A DNA stretch of 64,000 bases from Xanthobacteraceae bacterium (GTDB taxonomy: Bacteria > Pseudomonadota > Alphaproteobacteria > Rhizobiales > Xanthobacteraceae). Shown here piece after piece: positions 15,830-25,174 of this stretch (the stretch's first letter is position 1; the number at the start of each line of letters is the position of its first letter). Location of the stretch: positions 124,001-188,000 of the forward strand of contig JAHBZB010000001.1 in assembly GCA_019635635.1 (NCBI GenBank), in the 5' to 3' direction. Under the pieces are notes generated by a model. That model did no database searches. It was not told where the DNA came from and saw nothing but the letters and a program-made list of their open reading frames with translations. Both the position numbers and the translations under genes were made by a program.

Positions 15830-15885
15830 TCGTGGTCATTTGAGCCGGCCGGCTTGCAGCCACGTAAAATAAATCGCTAAAAGGC
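15830..15885 (+). ncRNA. SAM-II riboswitch
   Basis: The conserved SAM-II core is present. P1 strand CGTGG (15831-15835) pairs with CCACG (15860-15864). The loop carries TCATTTGAGCCGGCCGGCTTG (in part), and the 3' pseudoknot strand CGCTAAAAGG follows an A-rich linker. It sits 68 bases upstream of metZ, a standard location in Rhizobiales, and should sense S-adenosylmethionine. Confidence 0.93.
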
Positions 15886-15898
15886 CGGGGACGCGTGT

Positions 15899-15934
15899 AC
15901 CCGGCTCATGGGCTAACCCCCCGGCCGGGTTTTT
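15899..15934 (+). terminator. Intrinsic terminator, SAM-II expression platform
   Basis: A 7-bp stem (acccggc 15899-15905 / gccgggt 15924-15930) is followed by TTTTTG just upstream of the metZ ribosome-binding site. The strand ggccgggg (15883-15890), overlapping the aptamer's 3' end, is complementary to ccccggcc (15919-15926). It could form an antiterminator in competition with this hairpin, so control looks transcriptional. Confidence 0.7.
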
Positions 15935-15952
15935 GTTTGGAAGGACCGCGTC

Positions 15953-17161
15953 ATGACCGTGAAGATTCCCCGCCCCGCTCCCGATGCCGCATCGCTGCGT
16001 CCGGAAACCCGCCTGATCCATTCGGGCATCCTGCGCTCGCAGTTCGGCGAAAACGCCGAGGCGCTCTACCTGACACAGAGTTTCGTTTACGACAGTGCCG
16101 AGCAAAGTGCCGCGCGCTTCCGGGGCGAAGACGACGGCTTCATCTATTCGCGCTTTTCCAATCCCACGGTCGCGATGTTCGAGGAGCGCCTCCGCGCGGT
16201 CGAAGGCGCGGAAGCGGCCCGCGCGACCGCGACCGGCATGGCGGCGGTGACCTCCGCGCTGCTTTGCTTTCTCAAGGCGGGCGATCACGTAGTCGCGGCC
16301 CGCGCGCTGTTTGGTTCCTGCCGTTACGTGATTGAGGAACTGCTGCCGCGCTTCGGGATCACCTCGACGCTGGTGGAAGGCACCGACCTGAAAGCATGGG
16401 AGAATGCGATCCGCCCGGAAACACGCGCCTTCTTCCTCGAAAGCCCGACCAATCCGACGCTCGAAATTCTCGACATCGCGGAGATCGCCAAACTCGCGAA
16501 AAAGGCGAAGGCGACGTTCATCGTCGACAACGTGTTTGCGACGCCGCTCCTGCAAAGCCCGCTCGCGCTCGGCGCCGATGTCGTCTGCTATTCCGCGACC
16601 AAGCACATCGACGGCCAGGGCCGATGTCTGGGCGGCGCGATCCTCGGCTCCCAGCAATTCGTCAAAGACCATCTGCATACGTTCCTGCGCCAGACCGGCC
16701 CGGCGATGTCGCCGTTCAATGCCTGGGTGCTGCTTAAGGGCATCGAGACGATGCAGATCAGAATCGAGAAAGCGCAGGACAACGCGCTTAAAGTGGCGGA
16801 CTTTCTCGCGGGAAAGCCGAAACTCAAAAAGGTGCTCTACCCGTTCCGGAAAGATCACCCGCAATACGAGCTTGCGAAGCGCCAGATGAAAGGCGGCTCG
16901 ACGCTCTTGTCGTTCGAGGTCGAGGGCAACCAGGCGGGCGCGTTCCGCTTCGCGAATGCGCTGCGGCTGATCCGCATTTCCAACAACCTCGGCGACGCGA
17001 AAAGCCTGCTCACGCATCCCGGCACCACGACGCACCAGCGCTTCACGCCGGAAGCGCGCGCGGAAATGGGCATCGGGGAAGGCCTGTTGCGGCTTTCGGT
17101 CGGCCTCGAGCACCCCGACGACCTGATCGAAGATCTGTCTCGCGGGCTTGCGGCGGTCTGA
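15953..17161 (+). CDS. metZ: O-succinylhomoserine sulfhydrylase
   Basis: The 402-aa PLP enzyme of the Cys/Met-metabolism family condenses O-acylhomoserine with sulfide to give homocysteine. The PLP lysine is in YSATKHIDGQGR (Lys217). Upstream are EGAEAARATATGMAAV, IVDNVFATP with the cofactor Asp, and a C-terminal SLLTHPGTTTHQR. Length and residues fit MetZ rather than cystathionine synthase. It begins at the ATG at 15953 after a ggaagga site and is controlled by the SAM-II riboswitch. apaG follows after 14 bases and is probably co-transcribed. Confidence 0.93.
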   Translation: MTVKIPRPAPDAASLRPETRLIHSGILRSQFGENAEALYLTQSFVYDSAEQSAARFRGEDDGFIYSRFSNPTVAMFEERLRAVEGAEAARATATGMAAVTSALLCFLKAGDHVVAARALFGSCRYVIEELLPRFGITSTLVEGTDLKAWENAIRPETRAFFLESPTNPTLEILDIAEIAKLAKKAKATFIVDNVFATPLLQSPLALGADVVCYSATKHIDGQGRCLGGAILGSQQFVKDHLHTFLRQTGPAMSPFNAWVLLKGIETMQIRIEKAQDNALKVADFLAGKPKLKKVLYPFRKDHPQYELAKRQMKGGSTLLSFEVEGNQAGAFRFANALRLIRISNNLGDAKSLLTHPGTTTHQRFTPEARAEMGIGEGLLRLSVGLEHPDDLIEDLSRGLAAV

Positions 17162-17175
17162 TTATAATCGCGGGC

Positions 17176-17568
17176 ATGTATCGCGCGACCACCCGCCAGG
17201 TTCAGATCACGGTAACGCCGGAATATTCGTCCGAACGCTCCGAGCCGGACGAGGACGAATATTTCTGGGCCTATACGATCGAGATTCTCAATCTCGGCGA
17301 AGAAGCCGTGCAGCTCATCTCGCGGCACTGGATCATTACCGACGCGAACGGCCGCACCGAGGAAGTCAAAGGGGCCGGCGTGGTCGGCAAGCAGCCTCTT
17401 CTGCGGCAGGGCGAGCGCTTCGAATACACGAGCGGCGTGCCGCTCAAGACGCCATCGGGTTTGATGCGCGGCACGTATCAGATGGTGACGGAAGACGGCG
17501 AGGACTTCGACGCCGAGGTGCCGGCATTTTCGCTGGACGCGCCGTCGATGAAGCGCGTGGTGCACTAG
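17176..17568 (+). CDS. apaG: ApaG domain protein
   Basis: The 130-aa protein covers the ApaG/DUF525 beta-sandwich: ITVTPEYS, YTIEILNLGEEAVQLISRHW, ITDANGRTEEVKGAGVVGKQPLL and FEYTSGVPLKTPSGLMRGTYQM. ApaG proteins bind Mg/Co ions or pyrophosphate-like ligands. The E. coli protein was linked to cobalt resistance and Mg efflux, but the molecular role is unsettled. It follows metZ closely, an arrangement common in Rhizobiales, so it likely shares the SAM-regulated transcript. The end faces the small exported protein gene 30 bases away. Confidence 0.92.
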   Translation: MYRATTRQVQITVTPEYSSERSEPDEDEYFWAYTIEILNLGEEAVQLISRHWIITDANGRTEEVKGAGVVGKQPLLRQGERFEYTSGVPLKTPSGLMRGTYQMVTEDGEDFDAEVPAFSLDAPSMKRVVH

Positions 17569-17598
17569 CGCTAAGCGCTACACACGAACCGGGCGACC

Positions 17599-18024
17599 TC
17601 AGTCATTCACGCCAACCTCGGTGAAGAGGAAGCCCGCCGGTGTCTTCGTAAAGACGAAGATGTCATCGTCGCAGAAGATGAAATAACTTTCGTTTTTATA
17701 GTCATCGCGGCTGTAGACGCCCTTGCCGCGCTGGATGCAGGTCCGAATTTTTGCATTGAAGATGCTGCGATAAGTCTTTGCACGAAACTGCGCAGCGTCA
17801 ACGCTAGGGTCAGCGCCGAAGGGAAATTTCGTCATTTCCGCGATCGCTGATGCATCGTTCGCCTTCAGCGCTGCCCGAAACTTGGCGATGAACGCCTCGA
17901 ACTCCTTTTGCAGAGCAGGAGATGCGACGTCAGTATCCGGTGCTTGTGTATTCGGCGTTTGCGCGAAGGCCGGAACAGAATTCACAAGAGCGATCGTAAG
18001 CGCGATTCTCAACAAGGCTTTCAT
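17599..18024 (-). CDS. Small exported protein of unknown function
   Basis: The 141-aa protein starts with a clear signal peptide (MKALLRIALTIALVNSVPAFA, cleavage after AFA). The mature part is mixed alpha/beta, with EAFIAKFRAALKANDASAIAEM, a CIQRG segment, and a C-terminal YFIFCDDDIFVF. Two cysteines could form a disulfide in the periplasm. The shape (short helix pair, then a strand-rich half) recalls SnoaL/NTF2-like periplasmic proteins, but I do not recognise a family. I chose the ATG at 18024, with GGAG upstream; the frame extends eight codons further. Confidence 0.7.
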   Translation of the reverse strand: MKALLRIALTIALVNSVPAFAQTPNTQAPDTDVASPALQKEFEAFIAKFRAALKANDASAIAEMTKFPFGADPSVDAAQFRAKTYRSIFNAKIRTCIQRGKGVYSRDDYKNESYFIFCDDDIFVFTKTPAGFLFTEVGVND

Positions 18025-18066
18025 GGCTTGTCTCCGCTTCCCATGCACTTGAACAGGACGACGCGA

Positions 18067-19047
18067 TTACTTCGTTTCCGCCTCGACCTCGTCAGGCTCG
18101 AACGGATAGACCCGGCCGCAGAATTCGCAGGTCACGGTGATCTTGCCGTCCTTGACCATGCTCGCGCGGTCTTCCGGCGTGAAGCTTTTGAGCATGTCAT
18201 AGACGCGGTCGCGCGTGCAGGAGCAATGCGCCTCGACCGGGAGCGCGTCGAACACGCGCACGCCGCGCTCGTTGAAAAGCCGCCACAACAGCCGCTCGCT
18301 CGAAAGCGAAGAATCGAGGAGTTCGTGATCTTCGACCGTTTCCACGAGCGACTTCGCCTCGATCCAGGCGTCGTCTTCTTTTACTTCGTGTTTCGGCGTG
18401 CCTTCCGGCGCGTCGCCCGGATCGATGTCGCCCTGCTGGGCGCGCGCGGATTCTTTCGGCAGGAACTGCACGAGGATGCCGCCCGCGCGCCAGCGCATCT
18501 TTTCTCCTGCAAGCATTTCCTCGCCTACTGCGATGCGCGCGCGGGTCGGAATTTGCTCTGAATTCTGGAAATACGTGTGCGCGGCTTCTTCGAGCGAAGC
18601 GCCGTTCAGCGCGACGATGCCCTGATAGCGCTGGTTCGCAGCACCCGTTTCGACCGTCATCGCAAGATGGCCGTTGCCGAGCAATTCGCCAGTCGTCGCC
18701 TTTCCGGCCGCCGCGAGGCGCTTGCGGTTGAAGCGCGCATAGGCGCGGACTTTTTCGGGCGCCACGACATCGACCACCATGAAGTCGATCGGGCCGTCGG
18801 TCTGGGTCTGCAAGATCAGGCGGCCCGCATCCTTCAGCGTGGAACCGAGCAACACCGCGAGCGTGATCGCTTCCGAAAGCGCGCGAGCAACGGGCGCCGG
18901 GTAGTTGTGATTTTCGATCGCCTTGTCGAGCGCGGTGCCTAGCCGCACCACGCGGCCGCGCACGTCGAGCGGATCGACCTGAAACGGCAGTACCTTGTCG
19001 TCGTCGGCGTGCTGGGTCGGCAGGCGCGCGGCTTCCTGCGCACTCAT
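18067..19047 (-). CDS. hslO: Redox-activated chaperone Hsp33
   Basis: This ~326-aa protein is Hsp33. An N-terminal folding domain ([35 protein letters not shown]) is followed by a linker and a C-terminal zinc site with HCSCTRDR (CxC) and CEFCG (CxxC). Under oxidation the zinc is released and the protein becomes a holdase. The ATG at 19047 overlaps the argF stop (ATGA), so it is translationally coupled to argD-argF. This argD-argF-hslO order is common in Rhizobiales. The acidic linker near residues 195-220 is longer than in E. coli Hsp33. Confidence 0.94.
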   Translation of the reverse strand: MSAQEAARLPTQHADDDKVLPFQVDPLDVRGRVVRLGTALDKAIENHNYPAPVARALSEAITLAVLLGSTLKDAGRLILQTQTDGPIDFMVVDVVAPEKVRAYARFNRKRLAAAGKATTGELLGNGHLAMTVETGAANQRYQGIVALNGASLEEAAHTYFQNSEQIPTRARIAVGEEMLAGEKMRWRAGGILVQFLPKESARAQQGDIDPGDAPEGTPKHEVKEDDAWIEAKSLVETVEDHELLDSSLSSERLLWRLFNERGVRVFDALPVEAHCSCTRDRVYDMLKSFTPEDRASMVKDGKITVTCEFCGRVYPFEPDEVEAETK

Positions 19048-19967
19048 CCCGCCTGCGCTCCCATGCACCAGGCGAGAATGCCCTTCTGCGCGTGCAGCCG
19101 GTTTTCGGCCTCGTCGAACACCACCGACTGCGGACCATCGATCACCTCGTCGGTGACTTCCTCGCCGCGATGCGCGGGCAGGCAATGCATGAAGATCGCG
19201 TCGGATTTCGCGTGCTTCATCAGCGTGCGATTGACCTGATAGGGCTTCAGGATGTTGTGGCGGCGCTTGGCTTCCTTGTCGCCCATCGAGACCCAGGTGT
19301 CGGTGACGATGCAATCGGCGCTGTCCACCGCTTCCTCGGGATCGCGCATGAAGCGGATCGCGGCACCGGATTCCTTCGCCCATTTCGTCACGATCGGCTT
19401 GGCCGCGAAATCGCGGGGCGTCGCCACGTTCAGCTCGAATTCGAAACGCGCCGCGGCATGCACCCACGAGGTGAGCACGTTGTTCGCGTCGCCGGTCCAG
19501 GCCACCTTGCGGCCCTTGATCGAACCCTTGTGCTCCTCAAACGTCATCACGTCCGCCATCACCTGACAGGGATGCGAGAATTTCGTGAGCCCGTTGATCA
19601 CCGGCACGGTCGCGTGGGCCGCGAGTTCCTGCAACGACTTATGATTGAGAATGCGGATCATGATGCCGTCGACATAGCGCGACAGCACCCGCGCGGTGTC
19701 GCCGATGGTCTCGCCGCGGCCGAGCTGCATTTCCGCGCCGGTGAGCATGATCGAATGGCCGCCGAGCTCGTGCATCGCGACGTCGAAGGATACGCGCGTG
19801 CGCGTTGAAGGCTTTTCGAAAATCATCGCAAGCGTGCGGCCGGCAAGCGGACGCTTCGGATCGCTGTCACGCTTCTTCTTCAACTGCGAAGCGAGCGAAA
19901 GAATTTCGCGCAGTTCTTTGCCGGAGAACTCGGAGAGATCGAGGAAATGTTGCACGCCGTTACTCAT
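19044..19967 (-). CDS. argF: Ornithine carbamoyltransferase
   Basis: The 307-aa enzyme makes citrulline from ornithine and carbamoyl phosphate. Carbamoyl phosphate is bound by [11 protein letters not shown] (about residues 51-61), and the ornithine site includes DTWVSMGD and [11 protein letters not shown]. Length matches the anabolic family. The start ATG (19965-19967) overlaps the argD stop by one base and its stop overlaps the hslO start. The protein belongs to the arginine pathway together with argD here and argB at 54.9 kb. Confidence 0.95.
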   Translation of the reverse strand: MSNGVQHFLDLSEFSGKELREILSLASQLKKKRDSDPKRPLAGRTLAMIFEKPSTRTRVSFDVAMHELGGHSIMLTGAEMQLGRGETIGDTARVLSRYVDGIMIRILNHKSLQELAAHATVPVINGLTKFSHPCQVMADVMTFEEHKGSIKGRKVAWTGDANNVLTSWVHAAARFEFELNVATPRDFAAKPIVTKWAKESGAAIRFMRDPEEAVDSADCIVTDTWVSMGDKEAKRRHNILKPYQVNRTLMKHAKSDAIFMHCLPAHRGEEVTDEVIDGPQSVVFDEAENRLHAQKGILAWCMGAQAG

Positions 19968-21160
19968 TACGCGGCTCCCTTGGTCGTCGCCGCTTCGAGC
20001 TTCCGGCACGCCGCCGACATTTTGGAGATGGCTTCGTTGATTTCGGTTTCGGTTACGATCAGCGGCGGCAACAAACGCACTACGTTCTCGCCGGCCGCGA
20101 CCGTGAGCAGCCCTTCGCCCATCGCGGCGTTCACGAATTCGCCGTTCGGCACCACCGTTTTCAGGCCGAGCAGCAAACCCTCGCCGCGCACTTCGGCAAT
20201 GATGCCCTTGTGCGTGTCTTTCAGTTCCGCGAGCCGCTGCTTCGCGAACAGGCTCATCTGCCGGACATGATCGAGGAAGCCCGGCGCCAGCACCTGATCG
20301 AGCACGGCGTTGGCCACTGCCATCGCAAGCGGATTGCCGCCGAAGGTCGAGCCGTGCGTGCCGGGCGTCATGCCCTTGCCGGCTTCCGCGGTCGCAAGAC
20401 AAATGCCGAGCGGAAAACCGCCGCCGATGCCTTTGGCGACCGCCATGATGTCCGGCGTCACGCCCGACCACTCGTAGGCAAAGAGTTTTCCGGTGCGGCC
20501 GACGCCGGTCTGCACTTCGTCGAAGATCAGAAGCAGGCCGTGCTGGTCGCAAAGCTCACGTAAAGCTTTCAGGAAGCCCGGCGGCGGGACGCGAATGCCG
20601 CCCTCACCCTGGATCGGCTCGATCAAAATCGCGGCGGTCTCATGCGTGATCGTTTTCTTCACCGCTTCGAGATCGCCGAACTTCACCTGCACGAAGCCGG
20701 GCATACGGGGCCCGAAGCCTTCGAGATATTTCTCGTTGCCGGTCGCGGCAATCGTCGCGAGCGTGCGGCCGTGAAAGGCGCCGTCGAAGGTGATGATCTG
20801 GTTGCGCTCGGGCTTGCCGGACACGGACTGATATTTCCGCGCCATCTTGATCGAGCACTCCATCGCTTCCGCGCCGGAGTTCTGGAAGAAGGCGGTGTCG
20901 GCGAAGGTGTTATCGATCAGGCGCTTCGCGAGCCGCTCGCCTTCCGGGATCTTGTAGAGGTTCGAGACGTGCCAGAGCTTCTGCGCCTGTTCCGAAATCG
21001 CCTTCACCAGCGCGGGGTGGGCATGGCCGAGCGCGTTCACCGCGACGCCGGAACCGAAGTCGAGATATTTCTTGCCGTCGGTCGAGGTCAGCCATGCGCC
21101 TTCGCCGCGCTCGAAACTGACGTCGGCGCGTGCGTAGGTCGGCAGTACGGGCGCGATCAT
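19967..21160 (-). CDS. argD: Acetylornithine aminotransferase
   Basis: The 397-aa class III PLP aminotransferase interconverts N-acetylornithine and the semialdehyde. Motifs seen are [53 protein letters not shown] and the PLP-lysine segment [13 protein letters not shown]. Many homologues also take succinyldiaminopimelate, which would link it to dapD and dapE in this window. The ATG at 21160 follows a GGGAGG; the open frame extends 19 codons upstream. It is the first gene of argD-argF-hslO. Confidence 0.94.
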   Translation of the reverse strand: MIAPVLPTYARADVSFERGEGAWLTSTDGKKYLDFGSGVAVNALGHAHPALVKAISEQAQKLWHVSNLYKIPEGERLAKRLIDNTFADTAFFQNSGAEAMECSIKMARKYQSVSGKPERNQIITFDGAFHGRTLATIAATGNEKYLEGFGPRMPGFVQVKFGDLEAVKKTITHETAAILIEPIQGEGGIRVPPPGFLKALRELCDQHGLLLIFDEVQTGVGRTGKLFAYEWSGVTPDIMAVAKGIGGGFPLGICLATAEAGKGMTPGTHGSTFGGNPLAMAVANAVLDQVLAPGFLDHVRQMSLFAKQRLAELKDTHKGIIAEVRGEGLLLGLKTVVPNGEFVNAAMGEGLLTVAAGENVVRLLPPLIVTETEINEAISKMSAACRKLEAATTKGAA

Positions 21161-21531
21161 GGCATGCGCCTCCCATTTCCCTCGGTTCTGACCCCTAAAA
21201 CGAAATCTGCCGCCCATTACGAGCGGCGCGACGGACGGTCTTGGGGCTGGTCGGCCTTATTTACAACGCGTCCCGCGCCCGTTCAACCGGCCCTTTCCGA
21301 CTCGAAATCGTCACAACTGTGGGGAAAAACGCATTGAGAGCAGCGGACTCTTGAAGGGCCGAGTCTGCCTATTGTAGCGTTTTATCCGTCGAATACGACA
21401 TACAGTGCGGCGGACGATCTCAGGCGAAGCGTAGAAGGCCAATCCGGGAGACGGGGAAAACTCCGATTCCGGCGAGCGCGGAAGGATTCTGTCTCGTGGC
21501 CACAGGCGGCGCCCAGGAACAGGGGACTACT
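21161..21531 (+). promoter_or_regulatory. gcrA upstream region with clustered GANTC (CcrM) sites
   Basis: This 371-base gap between divergent argD and gcrA has no gene. It contains five GANTC sites, at 21299, 21346, 21361, 21465 and 21485, where about 1.4 would be expected by chance. Two, GACTC (21346-21350) and GAGTC (21361-21365), lie in a short near-palindromic stretch. GANTC methylation by CcrM is the signal read by GcrA, so autoregulation or cell-cycle timing is likely. Confidence 0.5.
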
Positions 21532-22029
21532 ATGAGCTGGACCGACGAAAGAGTTGAACTGCTCCGGAAGCTCTGGGCCGATGGCCTGTCGGCGAGTCAA
21601 ATTGCCGCGGAACTCGGCGGCATCACCCGCAATGCGGTGATCGGCAAGGTGCACCGCCTGCAGCTTTCCGGCCGCGCCAAGCCTTCCTCTTCGGTGCCGC
21701 GCATCCGCAAGCCGCGCGCCTCGACCGGTGTCATGCGTCCGCGCATGCGCTACTCGGGCAACAACGCGCTGGCCCCCGATTACGTGCGCGAGGCCGAACC
21801 CGATCTCGATCCGATCGCGAACGTGGTGCCGATCGGGCCGCGCGTCTCGATCACGGAACTGAACGAAAACACCTGCCGCTGGCCGGTAGGCGATCCGGGC
21901 GCGGACGACTTCGGCTATTGCGGCGCGAAACCGAAAGCGGGCGTCGTCTACTGCCCGTATCACGCGCGCGTCGCCTATCAGCCGCTCGCCGACCGGCGGC
22001 GCGAGCGCCGGGCCGCACAAGCGCGCTAA
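21532..22029 (+). CDS. gcrA: Cell-cycle regulator GcrA
   Basis: The 165-aa protein begins with the GcrA DNA-binding domain MSWTDERVELLRKLWADGLS, then ASQIAAELGGITRNAVIGKVHRL. A basic, disordered linker follows, then a C-terminal sigma-interaction domain with CRWP, GYCG and YCPYHARVAYQP. GcrA recruits sigma-70 RNA polymerase to promoters with methylated GANTC sites and drives S-phase genes in alphaproteobacteria. I chose the ATG at 21532, preceded by AGGGGAC. Its transcription ends at the strong hairpin at 22045-22075. Confidence 0.96.
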   Translation: MSWTDERVELLRKLWADGLSASQIAAELGGITRNAVIGKVHRLQLSGRAKPSSSVPRIRKPRASTGVMRPRMRYSGNNALAPDYVREAEPDLDPIANVVPIGPRVSITELNENTCRWPVGDPGADDFGYCGAKPKAGVVYCPYHARVAYQPLADRRRERRAAQAR

Positions 22030-22044
22030 AGGCAAACCAAACAA

Positions 22045-22075
22045 AAACCCCGGAAAGATTTTCCGGGGTTTTTTA
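22045..22075. terminator. Bidirectional terminator between gcrA and phoB
   Basis: A near-perfect stem (accccggaaa / tttccggggt, 4-base loop) is flanked by A-runs on one side and T-runs on the other. It gives U-tracts in both directions, so it can end both gcrA (+) and the phoB operon (-), whose stop is at 22079. Confidence 0.9.
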
Positions 22076-22078
22076 TTT

Positions 22079-22783
22079 TCAGGCCGCGTTTTCCGCAAAG
22101 CGTTCGTTGAAGGAATAGCCCGACCCGCGCACGGTGCGGATCGGATCCGCTTCTTTCCCGCGCGTGAGTGTCTTCCTCAGGCGGCCGATATGTACGTCGA
22201 CCGTGCGCTCGTCGATATAGACGTCCCTGCCCCAGACCGCGTTCAACAACTGCTCGCGCGTGAACACGCGGCCGGGCGACATCATCAGAAACTCGAGCAA
22301 GCGAAATTCGGTCGGGCCGAGATGCACTTCTCGATCCTTGCGGTGAACGCGCTTCTTCTCGCGGTCGAGTTCGATGTCGCCGGATTTGAGCTGTTGCGAT
22401 ACCTGCTCGGGGCTGGCGCGGCGCAAAAGTGCGCGCACGCGCGCAACGAACTCGGGCACCGAAAACGGCTTCACCATGTAATCGTCAGCGCCGGTCGAGA
22501 GCCCGCGCACGCGTTCGGACTCTTCGCTGCGCGCGGTCAGCATCAGGACCGGCAGCCGCTCGGTTTCCGCGCGGGCGCGGAGGCGGCGGCAAAGCTCGAT
22601 GCCGGAAAGGCCCGGCAGCATCCAATCCAGCACGACGATGTCGGGCAGATTCTCCTTCAGCCGGATTTCGGCCTCGTCGCCGCGATTGACGGTCTCGACG
22701 TCGTAGCCTTCGCTTTCCAGATTGTAGCGAAGCAGCACCGCGAGCGCTTCTTCGTCCTCTACCACCAGAACTTTCGGCTTCAT
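22079..22783 (-). CDS. phoB: Phosphate response regulator PhoB
   Basis: The 234-aa OmpR/PhoB-type regulator has a receiver domain with VVEDEEA, phosphoacceptor Asp53 in IVVLDWMLPG, Thr in LMLTAR, and Lys in YMVKPF. The winged-helix output domain carries LGPTEFRLLEFLM and IDERTVDVHIGRLRK. It binds Pho boxes when phosphorylated by PhoR. It is the last gene of pstSCAB-phoU-phoB and lies 15 bases after phoU. Confidence 0.95.
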   Translation of the reverse strand: MKPKVLVVEDEEALAVLLRYNLESEGYDVETVNRGDEAEIRLKENLPDIVVLDWMLPGLSGIELCRRLRARAETERLPVLMLTARSEESERVRGLSTGADDYMVKPFSVPEFVARVRALLRRASPEQVSQQLKSGDIELDREKKRVHRKDREVHLGPTEFRLLEFLMMSPGRVFTREQLLNAVWGRDVYIDERTVDVHIGRLRKTLTRGKEADPIRTVRGSGYSFNERFAENAA

Positions 22784-22798
22784 GCGGTTCGTTTCCGG

Positions 22799-23512
22799 TT
22801 ATGCCTTGGGATAGGCGACGCTGGTCATGCTGGAAGCATCCGACTTCGGACGCTCATCGACAAGCTGCTCGCCGACCACGAGATAATGCACGGTTTCGGC
22901 GATATTGGTCGCGTGGTCGCCGATCCGCTCGACGTTTTTCGCCGCAAACAGAAGATGCGTGCACATCGTGATCTGGCGCGGATCTTCCATCATGTAGGTG
23001 AGCAATTCGCGAAACAGCGAAGTGTAGAGATCGTCGACCGCACCATCGCGCTTCCAGACCGCCATGGCCCGTTCCGCGTCGCGCGCGCCGAAGGCATCCA
23101 GCACCTCTTTCAACTGCTCGAGCACGATCTCGCTCATGTGCTCGACGCCGCGCAGAAGTGCTGCCGCCTGGTACTCGCCCTTGAGCGCAAGCACGCGCTT
23201 GGCGGTGTTCTTGGAAAGATCGCCGATCCGCTCGAGATCGTTGCAGATGCGGATCGCGGAGACGACCTCGCGCAGGTCCACCGCGAGCGGCTGGCGCTTG
23301 GCGATCAGCGTGATCGAGTCACTCTCGATCTCGCGCTGCAACTGGTCGAGTCGGGTGTCGGCGGCGATCACGCGCTGGGCGAGAATGGTGTCGCGCTTGA
23401 TCAGCGCGTCGATGGAATCGACCACCGACTTCTCGGCAAGCCCGCCCATTTCGGCGACCTTGCGGTTGATGTCGCGGAGTTCATTTTCGAAAGCGGTAAC
23501 GATATGTGCCAT
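22799..23512 (-). CDS. phoU: Phosphate signalling protein PhoU
   Basis: The 237-aa all-helical protein has two PhoU repeats, each with the E(D)xxxR metal-binding helices: FENELRDINRKVAEMGGLAE in the first and ICNDLERIGDLSKN, VERIGDHATNIAE as the metal sites. It damps PhoR activity when phosphate is ample and modulates the PstSCAB transporter. Located between pstB and phoB, 16 and 18 bases from its neighbours. Confidence 0.95.
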   Translation of the reverse strand: MAHIVTAFENELRDINRKVAEMGGLAEKSVVDSIDALIKRDTILAQRVIAADTRLDQLQREIESDSITLIAKRQPLAVDLREVVSAIRICNDLERIGDLSKNTAKRVLALKGEYQAAALLRGVEHMSEIVLEQLKEVLDAFGARDAERAMAVWKRDGAVDDLYTSLFRELLTYMMEDPRQITMCTHLLFAAKNVERIGDHATNIAETVHYLVVGEQLVDERPKSDASSMTSVAYPKA

Positions 23513-23529
23513 GGTGAACCTCGCCGGCC

Positions 23530-24330
23530 TTAGCCGAAGCGTCCCGTAATATAGTCGAGGGTGCGATTGTCCTTCGGATTGGAGAACATCGATGTCGTGG
23601 GGCCGGCCTCGATCAGGTCGCCGAGATACATGAAGGCGGTCTGATCGGCGACGCGGGCGGCCTGCTGCATGTTGTGGGTCACGATCACGATCGTGAAGTC
23701 GCGCTTCAATTCGTCGATCAGTTCTTCGATCTTCGCGGTCGAGATCGGATCGAGCGCGGAAGTCGGCTCGTCGAACAGAACGACCTCAGGCTTGATCGCG
23801 ACCGTGCGCGCTATGCAAAGGCGCTGCTGCTGGCCGCCGGAAAGTCCGAGCGCGGATGTGTGCAGGCGGTCCTTCACTTCGTTCCAGAGCGCGGTGCGTG
23901 TGAGGGAGGATTCCACGATCTGGTCCATCTCGGCACGCGACGGCTTCATGTAAAGCCGCACGCCGAAGGCGATGTTGTCGTAGATCGTCATCGGGAATGG
24001 CGTCGGCTTCTGGAACACCATGCCGACCTTGGAACGCAGGAGATTCGCATCCAACTTCGGATCGAGGATGTTCTCGCCGTCGAGCGTGATCACGCCTTCC
24101 GCGCGCTGCCCCGGATAGAGCTCGTAGATGCGGTTCAGGATGCGGAGCAAGGTCGACTTGCCGCAACCCGAAGGGCCGATCAGGGCGGTCACGCGCTGCT
24201 CGTAGAGCGGAAGCGAGATATTCTTCAGCGCCTTGTTTTCGTTATAGAAGAACGAGACATCCTTGATGTCCATTTTCGGCTTCGCGTTGGAAAGCGAGTC
24301 CGCCGCGGCGTTTACTGCGAAATGAGCCAT
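23530..24330 (-). CDS. pstB: Phosphate ABC transporter ATP-binding protein PstB
   Basis: The 266-aa ATPase shows Walker [11 protein letters not shown]-loop [15 protein letters not shown], signature [16 protein letters not shown], Walker [14 protein letters not shown] and the switch His in VTHNMQQA. The Q-loop and PFPMTI pattern are specific to PstB. I chose the ATG at 24328-24330, which overlaps the pstA stop by one base. The open frame runs further upstream through pstA and is not coding there. Confidence 0.95.
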   Translation of the reverse strand: MAHFAVNAAADSLSNAKPKMDIKDVSFFYNENKALKNISLPLYEQRVTALIGPSGCGKSTLLRILNRIYELYPGQRAEGVITLDGENILDPKLDANLLRSKVGMVFQKPTPFPMTIYDNIAFGVRLYMKPSRAEMDQIVESSLTRTALWNEVKDRLHTSALGLSGGQQQRLCIARTVAIKPEVVLFDEPTSALDPISTAKIEELIDELKRDFTIVIVTHNMQQAARVADQTAFMYLGDLIEAGPTTSMFSNPKDNRTLDYITGRFG

Positions 24331-25172
24331 TAGCTTTCCTTCCGGGATACGAGGACACGCGCGAGAATGCTGAGGGTGAGCACCGCGACGGTAATGAGAA
24401 GTGCGCCGGTCCAGGCCAGCCGCTGCCAGTCTTCGTAAGGCGAGAGCGCGAACTGGAAGATGACCACCGGCAGGCTCGGCATGGGGCCGAGAATGTTGGT
24501 GCTCCAGAACTGGTTGTTCAGCGCGGTGAATAGCAACGGCGCGGTCTCGCCGGAGATGCGCGCGATCGCAAGCAGGATGCCGGTGATGATGCCGGTCTTC
24601 GCCGCGCGATAGCTGACATAGCGGATCACGGTCCAGCGCGGCGCGCCGAGGGCGGCCGCCGCCTCGCGCATCTGGTTCGGCACGAGCAGCAGCATGTCTT
24701 CGGTGGTGCGGACCACGACCGGCACGACGAGGATCGCAAGCGCGACCGAGCCGGCGAGGCCGGAGAAATATCCCATCGGGCGGACCATGATGCCGTACAC
24801 GAAAAGGCCGATCACGATGGACGGCGCGGACAAGAGAATGTCGTTGATGAAGCGCACGATATTCGTAAGCTTCGAATAGCGGCCATATTCGGCCATGTAG
24901 GTGCCGGCGAGGATCGCAAGCGGCGTGCCGATCGCAACTCCGAGGAAGGTCAGGATCAGGCTGCCGACGATGGCGTTGAGCAATCCGCCGTCGCTGCCCG
25001 GTGGCGGCGTCATCTGCGTGAAGACCGCGAGGTTCAGGCCGCCGAGACCTTTGATCAGCAGCATCGCGAGAATAAAGACAAGCCAGCAAAGGCCGAATGC
25101 CGCGGTCAGCACCGACATCGTCAGGTGAAAGCGGTTGCGAAGCCTGCGGCGCTGATAAAGGCTGTTATCCAT
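24330..25172 (-). CDS. pstA: Phosphate ABC transporter permease PstA
   Basis: The 280-aa membrane protein has six hydrophobic segments and the ABC-2 type EAA loop of phosphate permeases ([34 protein letters not shown]). The N-terminus carries the PstA basic stretch [12 protein letters not shown] before the first segment. A long periplasmic loop between the first two segments contains [18 protein letters not shown]. It pairs with PstC to form the inner-membrane channel. It overlaps pstB by one base and begins 3 bases after pstC. Confidence 0.95.
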   Translation of the reverse strand: MDNSLYQRRRLRNRFHLTMSVLTAAFGLCWLVFILAMLLIKGLGGLNLAVFTQMTPPPGSDGGLLNAIVGSLILTFLGVAIGTPLAILAGTYMAEYGRYSKLTNIVRFINDILLSAPSIVIGLFVYGIMVRPMGYFSGLAGSVALAILVVPVVVRTTEDMLLLVPNQMREAAAALGAPRWTVIRYVSYRAAKTGIITGILLAIARISGETAPLLFTALNNQFWSTNILGPMPSLPVVIFQFALSPYEDWQRLAWTGALLITVAVLTLSILARVLVSRKES

Positions 25173-25174
25173 GA

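Noticed and set aside
15836-17113. Long minus-strand open frame opposite metZ and its riboswitch
   Set aside because: It runs through the SAM-II aptamer and terminator and has no family match; metZ is certain on the + strand.
22190-23533. Long + strand open frame (447 codons) opposite phoB/phoU
   Set aside because: It spans two well-supported genes on the other strand and encodes a low-complexity His/Arg-rich sequence.
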